DNA of 26,785 nucleotides, from assembly GCA_038849025.1 (NCBI GenBank), contig JAWCNE010000019.1:1-26785 (forward strand). The letters are read 5' to 3'. The notes beneath the pieces are model-generated. The model saw only the letters and a program-made list of their open reading frames with translations, made no database searches and was not told the DNA's origin. Positions within the stretch are counted from its first letter, which is position 1, and the number at the start of each line of letters is the position of its first letter. The position numbers and the translations under genes were made by a program. This DNA comes from WUQU01 sp038849025. GTDB lineage: Archaea; Thermoproteota; Bathyarchaeia; Bathyarchaeales; Bathycorpusculaceae. This document shows, piece after piece, positions 1 to 8,322 of the stretch.

Positions 1-1586
1 ACTCGGATATAAGGCATATCTTATCGCGGCATGAACAGTGCGCTGCCCACGCGGCTGACGGTTATGCGCGTGCATGTGGAAAACCAGGAATATGTATGGC
101 AACTTCCGGCCCAGGCGCTACAAACCTTGTTACGGGGATTGCTAACGCCTACATGGACTCTTCTCCGATAATAGCCTTAACAGGGCAAGTAAGCACCCAC
201 GGCAGCGCGTCTTCATATATGATAGGCAAAGATGCCTTTCAAGAAGCAGATATTATTGGAATAACCACCCCGATAACCAAGTTTAACTATCAAGTGAGAA
301 GCGCGGCTGAAATTCCCAAAGCTGTAAAAATGGCCTTTTATATAGCAACCACTGGAAGGCCTGGGCCTGTTCTGATAGATCTTCCAAAAAATGTACAGTT
401 AGATACAGCTGAAATGAATTTTTCAGATGAGATCAAGCTTTTGGGCTATAAGCCCGTGACTGATCCCCATCCTGTGCAAGTTAAGAAAGCCGCTGAACTT
501 CTAGTTAACGCAGAAAGACCTGTGATTCTAGCCGGAGGCGGAGTTACAAGCTCCAATGCATTCCAAGAACTTTTAGAATTGGCAGAGCTTCTTTTGGCTC
601 CTGTGGCAACCACGCTTATGGGTAAGGGGTGTTTCCCAGAAAACCATCCATTATCATTAGGACATATTGGTATGCATGGGAATCCTGTCGCAAACAAACT
701 AATCTTGGAAGCCGACGTCTTATTAGCTGTGGGAACAAGGTTTGCAGACAGAAGCACTGGAAGACTGGACACGTTTTGTAAGGACGCCAAGAAAATCCAC
801 ATAGACATAGATCCTGCTGAGATAGGAAAGAACGTGGATGTCGACATTCCTATAGTGGCGGATGCGAAAAAGGCTCTTAGGACAATTTACACGGTAATAG
901 CAGAGAAGACCAAGAAAAAGGAAGATTCCGCTTGGCTTAGAAGAGTTAATGAGATAAGAGGACAATGTGTAAATAATGCTTCTGCTAATAGTGTAAGCCT
1001 AAGACCTCCAATTTTGCTGAAAATGCTCAGACAAATACTCCCAGAAGATGCCATAGTTACTACAGAGGTTGGACAGAATCAGATGTGGGCAGCTCTCCAT
1101 TATAAAGTATTTAAACCCAGAACATACATCACCTCAGGAGGCTTAGGAACCATGGGCTTCGGTTTTCCCGCTGCACTTGGCGCAAAGGTTGCACGCCCCG
1201 ACAGAGTTGTGGTGGATATAGCGGGAGATGGCAGCTTCATAATGAGCGAACAAGAGCTTGCATGCTCCGTGGAGGAGAAAATCCCCGTTGTAGTTATAAT
1301 CTTGAATAATTCGGTGCTTGGAATGGTTGCCCAGTGGCAGAGGCTTTTCTATAATAGACGTTATATTGCTGTAAAGCTTGGCTGTGTTCCAGATTTTGTT
1401 AAGTTGGCTGAGGCTTATGGCGCCCAAGGTATTCGTGTTGGATCCCTCGAAGAGTTCACGAAAGCTGTTAAAAGCGCAATGAAAAGTGATGTTACAACAG
1501 TCATAGACGTGCCTATTCCTCCGGAGGAAGATGTCCTTCCTATTATTCCCCCGGACAGGGGATTAAATGAAATGATAGTTGGGTGA
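1..1586 (+). CDS. ilvB: Acetolactate synthase large subunit, 5' end cut by window edge
   Basis: ThDP- and FAD-dependent enzyme that condenses two pyruvates to acetolactate (valine, leucine) or pyruvate with 2-oxobutyrate (isoleucine); cytoplasmic. The frame is open from base 3, giving 527 visible residues. An internal ATG at 96 is not the start, because the 31 codons before it encode family sequence, including RHEQ (codons at 27-38), whose Glu activates ThDP. About 30 to 40 N-terminal residues are missing off-window. Other marks are ATSGPGATN, the ThDP/Mg motif GDGSF near 1222-1236, and GMVAQWQ, typical of acetolactate synthase among ThDP enzymes. Six bases separate it from ilvN, its regulatory subunit. 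Promoter and any leader lie outside the window. Identification is secure. Confidence 0.96.
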   Translation, partial: SDIRHILSRHEQCAAHAADGYARACGKPGICMATSGPGATNLVTGIANAYMDSSPIIALTGQVSTHGSASSYMIGKDAFQEADIIGITTPITKFNYQVRSAAEIPKAVKMAFYIATTGRPGPVLIDLPKNVQLDTAEMNFSDEIKLLGYKPVTDPHPVQVKKAAELLVNAERPVILAGGGVTSSNAFQELLELAELLLAPVATTLMGKGCFPENHPLSLGHIGMHGNPVANKLILEADVLLAVGTRFADRSTGRLDTFCKDAKKIHIDIDPAEIGKNVDVDIPIVADAKKALRTIYTVIAEKTKKKEDSAWLRRVNEIRGQCVNNASANSVSLRPPILLKMLRQILPEDAIVTTEVGQNQMWAALHYKVFKPRTYITSGGLGTMGFGFPAALGAKVARPDRVVVDIAGDGSFIMSEQELACSVEEKIPVVVIILNNSVLGMVAQWQRLFYNRRYIAVKLGCVPDFVKLAEAYGAQGIRVGSLEEFTKAVKSAMKSDVTTVIDVPIPPEEDVLPIIPPDRGLNEMIVG

Positions 1587-1592
1587 GCATAA

Positions 1593-2126
1593 ATGGGTTT
1601 AGAGAAAACGCATATAATCGCTGCTGTTGTAGAAAATAAGCCGGGCGTGCTCTACAGCGTTTCAAACATGTTTAGGCGTAGAAATTTTAACATAGAGAGC
1701 ATAACTGTTGGGCCTGTAAACCGTGGAGACCTTGCCAGAATGACCATAACAATCAAAGGAGATGAAAAAACTGTTGAGCAACTAGTTAAACAGCTAAAAA
1801 AGCTTATAGAAGTAGTCAAAGTTAGTAGATTAGACGCCGATAATACTGTGGCAAGAGAAATGGCGCTTATAAAAATTCACGCTCCAGAAACAAAAACAAG
1901 GGCTGACATACTGCACTACGTGGATATCTTTAGAGCACACGTTGTTGACGCTTCCCCGGAAACTTTGATTATAGAGGTTACAGGCGGACCGGATAAAATA
2001 GACGCATTTTTAGATTTGATGAAATCCTTCGGCATAAAAGAACTTGTGAGAACAGGGATAGCCGCCCTTTCCAGGGGATCAAAATCCATAAACATAAGAA
2101 ATGGTGAAGGTATTGCAGAGGTTTGA
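1593..2126 (+). CDS. ilvN: Acetolactate synthase small (regulatory) subunit
   Basis: Regulatory partner of IlvB; in this family it binds branched-chain amino acids (usually valine) and stimulates the large subunit. The 177 residues show an N-terminal ACT domain (about residues 5-80, with ENKPGVLYSVSNMFRRRNFN) followed by the small-subunit C-terminal domain (about 85-165, with the IIEVTGGPDKIDAF region). This is the usual length of the long archaeal/bacterial form. The ATG lies six bases after the ilvB stop, and the gene ends three bases before the preferred ilvC ATG, so the three are very likely co-transcribed and translationally coupled. Whether the allosteric effector is valine cannot be read from sequence. 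Confidence 0.95.
   Translation: MGLEKTHIIAAVVENKPGVLYSVSNMFRRRNFNIESITVGPVNRGDLARMTITIKGDEKTVEQLVKQLKKLIEVVKVSRLDADNTVAREMALIKIHAPETKTRADILHYVDIFRAHVVDASPETLIIEVTGGPDKIDAFLDLMKSFGIKELVRTGIAALSRGSKSINIRNGEGIAEV
2117..2122 (+). promoter_or_regulatory. Shine-Dalgarno site that decides the ilvC start
   Basis: AGAGGT lies inside the last ilvN codons, seven bases before the ATG at 2129. An in-frame TTG at 2123 would sit directly against this site, so the ATG is the better start. Confidence 0.6.
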
Positions 2127-2128
2127 AG

Positions 2129-3118
2129 ATGGCGAAAGTGTATTATGACTCGGATGTAAGTGTAGAGCCATTAAAAGGAAAAACTGTTGCCGTTATAGGC
2201 TATGGCAGTCAAGGGCAAGCCCAAGCAAAAAACATGAAAGATTCCGGCGTAAACGTCATATTAGGACTAAGGCCCGGCGGTTCTTCCTGGAAGGCTGCTG
2301 AGGACTATGGCTTCGAGGTTTACTCTGTGCCAGAGGCTGTTCAAAAGGCAGACATCGTGTATATATTAATCCCCGACTTGGAGCAGCCAACTGTATACAA
2401 GAATCAGGTGGCTCCCTACCTTAGTGAAGGGAAAACGCTTTGCTTTTCCCATGGCTTTAACATCCATTTTAAACAGATAGTTCCGCCATCATATGTTGAT
2501 GTTATAATGGTAGCCCCTAAATCGCCAGGACCAAGACTTCGGGAAACCTACTTAGAAGGCTTCGGAGTGCCAGCGTTGGTGGCGGTTTACCAAAATCCAT
2601 CTGGGCAAGCTATGAAGACAGCGTTAGCTATCGCAAAAAGCATTGGGTGCACGAGGGCTGGTGTTTTGGAAACCACGTTTAAAGAGGAGACGGAAACCGA
2701 CCTCGTTGGAGAACAAGCAGTTCTTGTAGGCGGGTTAATTGAGTTAATTAAAAAGGGATTTGAAGTCCTTGTTGAAGCAGGATACCAGCCCGAACTTGCC
2801 TATTTTGAAGTCTGCAACGAAGCCAAGCTAATAATGGACTTGATTTACCAAAAGGGTTTCGTGGGTATGCTCAAGGCGGTGTCGGACACCGCGAAGTACG
2901 GTGGGCTAACAGTAGGCCCAAAAGTGATAGATGACCATGTGAAGGCAAACATGAAGAATGTTGTAAAAACAGTTCAAAGCGGAGAGTTTGCAAGGGAATG
3001 GGTTGGAAAAAGCGAAAACGCAAAAGAAGTTCTTGATGATCTAATAAAAGAGGTTGAAAACCACCAAATCGAAAAGGTGGGCAGATTCATAAGAAAAATG
3101 GCTGGAATTGAAAAATAG
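2129..3118 (+). CDS. ilvC: Ketol-acid reductoisomerase
   Basis: NADPH- and Mg-dependent isomerisation and reduction of acetolactate (or acetohydroxybutyrate) to the dihydroxy acid, the second common step of valine, leucine and isoleucine synthesis. From the ATG the protein is 329 residues, the size of class I enzymes. The Rossmann motif GYGSQG is at residues 24-29, RPGGSS follows in the cofactor-phosphate loop, and KEETETDLVGEQ carries the acidic Mg ligands, with SDTAKYGG in the C-terminal knotted domain. An upstream TTG (2123) would add two residues but is too close to the ribosome site. The next enzyme, dihydroxy-acid dehydratase (ilvD), is not in the window. Confidence 0.96.
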   Translation: MAKVYYDSDVSVEPLKGKTVAVIGYGSQGQAQAKNMKDSGVNVILGLRPGGSSWKAAEDYGFEVYSVPEAVQKADIVYILIPDLEQPTVYKNQVAPYLSEGKTLCFSHGFNIHFKQIVPPSYVDVIMVAPKSPGPRLRETYLEGFGVPALVAVYQNPSGQAMKTALAIAKSIGCTRAGVLETTFKEETETDLVGEQAVLVGGLIELIKKGFEVLVEAGYQPELAYFEVCNEAKLIMDLIYQKGFVGMLKAVSDTAKYGGLTVGPKVIDDHVKANMKNVVKTVQSGEFAREWVGKSENAKEVLDDLIKEVENHQIEKVGRFIRKMAGIEK

Positions 3119-3140
3119 TTCACATATCCGGGTAATTACT

Positions 3141-4397
3141 ATGAACTTAACTGAGAAAATTTTGGCAAAGGCATCTGGAAAAGATAAGGTATCCCCTCGG
3201 GAAATAGTGGATGCTAAAGTCGATGTGATTATGGTTAACGATTTGACAGGCCCCTTGGCGGTTGAAGCTTTCAAGAAAATCGGGGTTCCCCATGTTTGGG
3301 ACAACAAAAGAATAGTTATCATCTTAGATCATTTAGCTCCGGCAAGCTCAGAGAAAGCCGCAGAACTGCATAAAATCATGCGGGAATTCGCCGCGGAGCA
3401 AAAAATAGAAGGCTTATATGACGTAGGCGAAGGAGTATGTCACCAAGTTATGGTGGAAAAAGGCTATGTTACGCCTGGCAAGCTTATTGTGGGCGCTGAT
3501 TCGCATACCTGCATGTATGGGGCTTTGGGCGCTTTTGCAACAGGCATAGGATCCACTGAGGCAGCAGCAGTTTTCGCCACGGGGAGCATATGGCTGAAAG
3601 TTCCAGAAGCAATAAAGATAAATGTGGAAGGTGGTTTCAAAAAGTTTGTCACCCCCAAAGACTTAATACTTTTCATTATTGGCAAGATAGGAGCTGACGG
3701 CGCCATTTATAAGAGTGTAGAATTTTCCGGTTCCACAATCCGCAACATGAGTGCTGATGGGAGAATGACCCTTTGTAATATGGTTGTGGAGATGGGCGCT
3801 AAAAACGGCATTATAGAACCAGACGAAACAACATTAAATTACCTTAACCTAAACCCGACGCAAGCTGAACTTCTAAAAAGCGACCAAGATGCATTCTATG
3901 AAAAAATTATGGAAATAGACGCTTCTGGTCTTGAACCTCAAGTTTCCTGTCCCCACTCTGTGGATAATGTTAAAAATGTAAGCGAAGTAACAGGAGTCGA
4001 GGTTAACCAAGCGTTCATAGGGTCCTGCACTAATGGACGTATTGAAGATTTGCGTTTAGCCGCCCAAATTCTAAAGGGCCGGAAAGTCAAGAAAAGCACA
4101 CGGCTACTTGTAATTCCAGCTTCAAGAGAAGTTTACCTGCAAGCTTTAAGAGAGGGGCTTCTAGAAACTTTCATCACTGCCGGAGCAGTTGTCTGCAACC
4201 CCACATGTGGCCCATGCCTTGGGGGGCATTTAGGCATATTGGCTCCTGGCGAAGTTTGCATAAGCTCATCAAACAGAAATTTCATTGGAAGAATGGGCAG
4301 CACTAAGGCCTATGTTTATTTGGCTTCTCCGGCCACTGTTGCAGCCTCTGCCATAACGGGCAAAATCACAGATCCTAGGGATCTGGAGGCGAAATAG
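3141..4397 (+). CDS. leuC: 3-isopropylmalate dehydratase large subunit (aconitase family)
   Basis: With LeuD it isomerises 2-isopropylmalate to 3-isopropylmalate; archaeal versions often also process citramalate/methylmalate or homoaconitate. From the ATG at 3141 the protein is 418 residues, the short archaeal-type large subunit. The [4Fe-4S] ligands are visible as C296 (GSCTNGR), C356 and C359 (CNPTCGPC); their 60- and 3-residue spacing is that of the family. I chose the ATG because MNLTEKILAKASG matches the usual N-terminus. An upstream TTG (3108) would start inside ilvC. Sequence does not settle isopropylmalate versus homoaconitate use; placement between ilvC and leuB favours leucine, and possibly isoleucine, synthesis. 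Confidence 0.93.
   Translation: MNLTEKILAKASGKDKVSPREIVDAKVDVIMVNDLTGPLAVEAFKKIGVPHVWDNKRIVIILDHLAPASSEKAAELHKIMREFAAEQKIEGLYDVGEGVCHQVMVEKGYVTPGKLIVGADSHTCMYGALGAFATGIGSTEAAAVFATGSIWLKVPEAIKINVEGGFKKFVTPKDLILFIIGKIGADGAIYKSVEFSGSTIRNMSADGRMTLCNMVVEMGAKNGIIEPDETTLNYLNLNPTQAELLKSDQDAFYEKIMEIDASGLEPQVSCPHSVDNVKNVSEVTGVEVNQAFIGSCTNGRIEDLRLAAQILKGRKVKKSTRLLVIPASREVYLQALREGLLETFITAGAVVCNPTCGPCLGGHLGILAPGEVCISSSNRNFIGRMGSTKAYVYLASPATVAASAITGKITDPRDLEAK
4385..4389 (+). promoter_or_regulatory. Shine-Dalgarno site of leuD
   Basis: GGAGG inside the 3' end of leuC, nine bases before the leuD ATG at 4399. The leuC stop and leuD start are separated by one base. Confidence 0.6.
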
Positions 4398-4398
4398 A

Positions 4399-4896
4399 AT
4401 GATTGTTTCTGGAAAAGCTGTCAAGTTTGGAGATAACGTAGACACCGACGTAATTCTGCCGGCTAAATACATGACCTTCATAGATCCCAATGATTTGGCT
4501 CGCCACGCCATGGAAGGATTAGACCCAGCTTTCGTTGCAAAAGCAAAAAATGGCGTGATTCTGGTTGCTGGGAAAAATTTCGGGTGTGGTTCAAGCCGCG
4601 AGCAAGCACCTTTGGCGCTCAGATACGCAGGGGTTAGGTGTGTGCTTGCTGAATCCTTTGCAAGAATTTTTTACAGAAACGCCATAAACATAGGGTTGCC
4701 CGTTGTGGAATGCGAGGGCATTTCAAGCAAGGTTGAAGAAGGTGATGAATTAACCGTGGACTTTGGAAAAGGAATAATTAAAAACCAGTCAAAGAATGTG
4801 ACTTTGCATGCTTCTAAACTTCCACCTTTCATTTTGGAGTTACTTTCCAGTGGAGGGCTTATAGAAAATTTGAGAAGGAGAATGGAACCGAAATGA
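4399..4896 (+). CDS. leuD: 3-isopropylmalate dehydratase small subunit
   Basis: Swivel-domain subunit that completes the LeuC active site. It has 165 residues, the size of archaeal stand-alone small subunits. Marks are the N-terminal DNVDTDVILP (12-21) and the substrate-binding GCGSSREQAP segment near residues 61-71. The loop just after DTDVILPAK, which in archaeal homologues influences whether isopropylmalate or homoaconitate is accepted, reads YMTF (24-27). I do not recognise that sequence as diagnostic of either substrate. Its ATG lies one base after the leuC stop, and its TGA overlaps the leuB ATG (ATGA at 4893-4896), so large subunit, small subunit and dehydrogenase are translationally coupled. 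Confidence 0.93.
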   Translation: MIVSGKAVKFGDNVDTDVILPAKYMTFIDPNDLARHAMEGLDPAFVAKAKNGVILVAGKNFGCGSSREQAPLALRYAGVRCVLAESFARIFYRNAINIGLPVVECEGISSKVEEGDELTVDFGKGIIKNQSKNVTLHASKLPPFILELLSSGGLIENLRRRMEPK

Positions 4897-5933
4897 ACTC
4901 CTATAGAATAGTGGTTATTCCAGGAGATGGTATAGGACCAGAGTTAACAGAGGCTACACTGAACGTTTTAGACGCTGCACAAAAAAGGTTCGGCTTAGAC
5001 CTCAAGTTTGTCCAAGCCGAGGCTGGAGATGAATGCTTTAAGAAAAGGGGCGTCGCCCTTCCAGAAGACACCATTAGAGAAATAAAGAATTCGCACGCTT
5101 GTCTAAAGGGGCCTGTGGGCGAAACTGCAGCTGATGTCATAGTTAAACTTAGGCTGATGTTTGACCTTTACGCAAACATACGTCCAATAAAATCCTATCC
5201 TTCAGCTCCAGTTCTAAGACCTGATATAGACTTGGTATTTGTCAGAGAAAACACCGAGGACGTTTACAGGGGTTTAGAGTTTTCCATAGATGATACTGCT
5301 CTCTGCATGCGTGTTATTACACGACGAGGTTCAGAGCGAATAGCCAAAAAAGCGTTTGAAACTGCTAGGAGAAGGAACAAAAAAAGAAAGGTTACTGCGA
5401 TTCATAAGGCTAACGTCATGCGGGTGACTTGCGGGCTCTTTGCAAGTGTTTGCAGAGAAATGGCTGAGCGCTACAGCGACATAACATTTGAAGAGCAGTA
5501 TGTGGACGCGGCTGCCATGCGCCTAATTAAGTCTCCCCAAGAATATGATGTAATCGTCACCACAAACATGTTCGGCGACATACTATCAGACGAGGCTGCC
5601 CAATTAATTGGAGGCTTAGGCATGGCGCCTGGAGCAAATATCGGAGATAACTTCGCCATATTCGAGCCCATTCACGGGTCTGCACCGACAAGAGTTGGAA
5701 AACACACAGCGAATCCGTGTTCTATGATTTTGGCTGCTAAAATGATGCTGGATTGGCTGGGCGAACACTACAATGACTCCAAATGCTCCATAGCGGCTCA
5801 AGCCATTGAAGACGCTGTCAGTGAAACGCTGCGCAAAGGCTTAGTTGTTCCCGATTTAGGGGGAGCCGCCTCTACCATAGAGATGGGAAAAGCCATAGCG
5901 GATGAAATCCTCAACTCGCTTGGTAAGAGGTAA
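4893..5933 (+). CDS. leuB: 3-isopropylmalate dehydrogenase (isocitrate/isopropylmalate dehydrogenase family)
   Basis: NAD-dependent oxidative decarboxylation of 3-isopropylmalate; archaeal members commonly also act on methylmalate in the citramalate route to isoleucine. The 346 residues show PGDGIGPE near the N-terminus, the RENTEDVYRG substrate segment, DAAAMRLI, TTNMFGDILSDEAA with the metal-binding acidic residues, and HGSAPTRVGKHTANP for the adenine/phosphate site. Homoisocitrate dehydrogenase is a close relative and cannot be excluded by motif alone. Lysine here is made by the DAP route, so a homoisocitrate role is not needed. It follows leuD with a 4-base overlap and is followed by a 30-base gap before the synthase gene. 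Confidence 0.92.
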   Translation: MNSYRIVVIPGDGIGPELTEATLNVLDAAQKRFGLDLKFVQAEAGDECFKKRGVALPEDTIREIKNSHACLKGPVGETAADVIVKLRLMFDLYANIRPIKSYPSAPVLRPDIDLVFVRENTEDVYRGLEFSIDDTALCMRVITRRGSERIAKKAFETARRRNKKRKVTAIHKANVMRVTCGLFASVCREMAERYSDITFEEQYVDAAAMRLIKSPQEYDVIVTTNMFGDILSDEAAQLIGGLGMAPGANIGDNFAIFEPIHGSAPTRVGKHTANPCSMILAAKMMLDWLGEHYNDSKCSIAAQAIEDAVSETLRKGLVVPDLGGAASTIEMGKAIADEILNSLGKR

Positions 5934-5963
5934 AGCGCTCTTTAAAGTTTACAAAGGATAAAA

Positions 5964-7481
5964 ATGACAGCGCAAAACGCGACCTACATACGCATATTTG
6001 ACACAACCCTTCGAGATGGAGAGCAAACTCCGGGAGTATCGCTGAGCATAGATGAAAAACTTGAGATTGCCCGCCAATTGGACATGCTGAGGGTTGACGT
6101 CATTGAAGCGGGCTCTCCAATGTCTTCTGAAGGCGAGAAGGAAGCGGTAAAAGAAATAGCAAAGGCTGGATTGAAGGCTGAAATATGCGGACTAGCCAGA
6201 ACCACAAGAGAAGATATAGACGCGGCGATTCAATGCGATGTAGACTCAGTTCACACTTTCATTTCAGCATCAGACATTCAAATAAAACATGCGTTAAACT
6301 TGACGCGTGAACAAGTGCTCCAATCAGCAGTTGAGGCAGTGGAATACATCAAAAAACACGGCTTGGTCTGTGAGTTTTCACCCATGGATGCCACAAGAGC
6401 CAACATGGAATTTTTAAAGAAATTATGCAAAGCAGCTGAAGAAGCAGGAACCGACAGAATAAACATCCCCGACACAGTGGGCGTGATGACTCCTTGGAGT
6501 ATGCGAAAGCTTATTGAAGATTTAAGAACTGTAGTTAAAGTTCCAATCAGTGTTCACTGTCATGATGATTTCGGCATGGCTGTAGCAAACTCGTTAGCCG
6601 GAGTTGAAGCGGGAGCCACTCAAGTACATGTAACCGTTAACGGTATAGGTGAAAGAGCTGGAAACGCAGCCCTCGAAGAAGTGGTTATGGCTCTTCACGC
6701 CATATACAAATATAAAACAGGGGTAAACACAAGTCTACTTTATAGCACTTCTAAGCTGGTTTCTAGGCTTACTGGAATTCCCGTTCAGCCTAATAAGGCG
6801 ATAGTGGGCGAAAACGCCTTTTCCCACAAGTCGGGCATTCACACGCGCGGCGTAACTGTGGAGCCTTCAACCTTTGAGCCTATAACCCCCGAGTTGGTGG
6901 GGAGGAAAAGAAGGCTTGAGGCGGGCAAATTATCGGGAAAGCAGGGAATAAAGGCCCAGTTGGAAGATGCTGGTATATACCCCTCCAAAGAACAGCTTAA
7001 AGCTATTGTTAAAAGGGTCAAAGAGTTAGGAGACAAAGGCAAAATTGTGACTGATGCTGATTTAATGGCTATAGCCCGAGCTGTTATGGGTGGAGTTATC
7101 GCAGAAGAGAAAATTATTGTTTTGCGCGATTTAGCAGTCGTAACAGGGATTAACATTGTTCCCATGGCTTCTGTAAAGTTAACCATAGACGGTAAAGAAT
7201 ACATGTCTGCAGAAACAGGCGTCGGCCCAGTAGACGCCGCCATCAAAGCCATACAAAAAGTCACAAGCAACCTCGCAGATATCAAACTGAGCGAATACCG
7301 CCTTGAAGCCTTAACAGGTGGTTCCGATGCTGTCGCTGAGGTGCTAGTGAAAGTTGAAGACAAAGATGGAAACGTCGTATCCGCGAGGGCAGTAAACGAG
7401 GATATTGTTAGGGCAAGCGTAGAAGCCATGATTGAAGGAATAAACCGCTGTTTGTTAAAGAGACGAGCGTTGAGGAAGTAA
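5964..7481 (+). CDS. leuA: 2-isopropylmalate synthase / (R)-citramalate synthase family
   Basis: Condenses acetyl-CoA with 2-oxoisovalerate (LeuA) or pyruvate (CimA), the entry step for leucine or for threonine-independent isoleucine synthesis. At 505 residues it has the full architecture: an HMGL-like TIM barrel (about 8-270) with DTTLRDGEQTPG, the metal-binding HCHDDFGMAVANS and NGIGERAGNAALEEV, a linker with GENAFSHKSGIH, and a C-terminal LeuA dimer/regulatory domain (about 365-500) with SAETGVGPVDAA and LTGGSDA. The regulatory domain suggests end-product feedback. LeuA and CimA share all these motifs, and I cannot separate them by eye. AGGAT precedes the ATG by five bases. It is the only such gene in the window. 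Confidence 0.88.
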   Translation: MTAQNATYIRIFDTTLRDGEQTPGVSLSIDEKLEIARQLDMLRVDVIEAGSPMSSEGEKEAVKEIAKAGLKAEICGLARTTREDIDAAIQCDVDSVHTFISASDIQIKHALNLTREQVLQSAVEAVEYIKKHGLVCEFSPMDATRANMEFLKKLCKAAEEAGTDRINIPDTVGVMTPWSMRKLIEDLRTVVKVPISVHCHDDFGMAVANSLAGVEAGATQVHVTVNGIGERAGNAALEEVVMALHAIYKYKTGVNTSLLYSTSKLVSRLTGIPVQPNKAIVGENAFSHKSGIHTRGVTVEPSTFEPITPELVGRKRRLEAGKLSGKQGIKAQLEDAGIYPSKEQLKAIVKRVKELGDKGKIVTDADLMAIARAVMGGVIAEEKIIVLRDLAVVTGINIVPMASVKLTIDGKEYMSAETGVGPVDAAIKAIQKVTSNLADIKLSEYRLEALTGGSDAVAEVLVKVEDKDGNVVSARAVNEDIVRASVEAMIEGINRCLLKRRALRK

Positions 7482-7485
7482 AGTT

Positions 7486-8322
7486 ATGCGTGTAGCCTTC
7501 CAAGGAGAAATAGGTGCTTACAGCGAAAATGCAGTTTACGCGTATTTCGGCCCATCAGCAGAAGTAAAACCCTGCAAATACCTTTCAGAAGTTTTCAGAA
7601 GCGTTGAAAATGGTGAAAGCGACTTCGGCGTGGTTCCCGTTGAAAATTCAATAGAGGGCAGCGTAAACCAAACCTACGACCTTTTCCTAACCCACGACCT
7701 TAAGGTCTGCGGAGAAGTAATAGTTAGAATTGCTCACTGCCTAATAGCTCATCCTGGAACAAAACTGGAAGAAATAAAAACAGTTTATTCTCATCCCCAA
7801 GCCTTGGCGCAATGTCGCTTATTCCTTGAAAAACTGAACTGTAGAGTAATACCTACCTTCGACACTGCAGGTAGCGTGAAAATAATAAAAGACGAAGGAT
7901 TAAAAGACGCCGGAGCCATAGCTAGCGAAAGAGCTGCAAAAATACATGGAATGAGCATTCTCGCCAAAGATATAGGGGATTCCGCCAACAACTACACGAG
8001 ATTCTTTGTGCTTTCAAAGACTGACGCACCTTATACTGGAAAAGATAAAACTTCAATAATCTTTTCTATTAAATCCTTTCCAGGTTCCCTATACAAGGTT
8101 TTAGGCGAGTTTGCTTTGAGAAACATAAACTTGACAAAAATCGAGTCGAGGCCGACTAAGCAAACTCCTTGGGAATATAACTTTTACCTAGACTTTGAGG
8201 GACATAGAACCGAAAAACACTGCCAAGAAGCTTTGGAAGCCATAAAGGATAAGACAAATTTTGTAAAAATTCTGGGTTCTTATAAGGCAGCTTCAGTTGA
8301 GAATTCTAATTTTCGCTTTTAA
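7486..8322 (+). CDS. pheA: Prephenate dehydratase with ACT domain
   Basis: Converts prephenate to phenylpyruvate, committing it to phenylalanine. The 278 residues comprise the periplasmic-binding-like catalytic domain (about 1-180; PVENSIEGSVNQTYD and the catalytic NNYTRFFVL segment) and a C-terminal ACT domain (about 190-270) with KIESRPTK, the family's phenylalanine-binding signature, so feedback inhibition by Phe is expected. It is monofunctional: chorismate mutase is a separate gene here. It follows leuA by four bases and so belongs to the branched-chain unit, although its substrate comes from the opposing aro unit. Its last 17 bases overlap the 3' end of tyrA on the other strand. Confidence 0.95.
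   Translation: MRVAFQGEIGAYSENAVYAYFGPSAEVKPCKYLSEVFRSVENGESDFGVVPVENSIEGSVNQTYDLFLTHDLKVCGEVIVRIAHCLIAHPGTKLEEIKTVYSHPQALAQCRLFLEKLNCRVIPTFDTAGSVKIIKDEGLKDAGAIASERAAKIHGMSILAKDIGDSANNYTRFFVLSKTDAPYTGKDKTSIIFSIKSFPGSLYKVLGEFALRNINLTKIESRPTKQTPWEYNFYLDFEGHRTEKHCQEALEAIKDKTNFVKILGSYKAASVENSNFRF

Noticed and set aside
96..1586. ilvB starting at the internal ATG at 96
   Set aside because: The frame is open to the left edge and encodes conserved family sequence, including the ThDP-activating glutamate, upstream of this ATG.
3141..5933. leuC/leuD/leuB as homoaconitase and homoisocitrate dehydrogenase of an aminoadipate lysine pathway
   Set aside because: Position among ilv genes and a complete DAP pathway in the same window make the leucine role far more likely; no lysW or lysX nearby.
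6839..7429. Minus-strand open frame opposite the leuA regulatory domain
   Set aside because: Ser/Thr/Ala-rich antisense translation with no recognisable domain; leuA is intact on the other strand.
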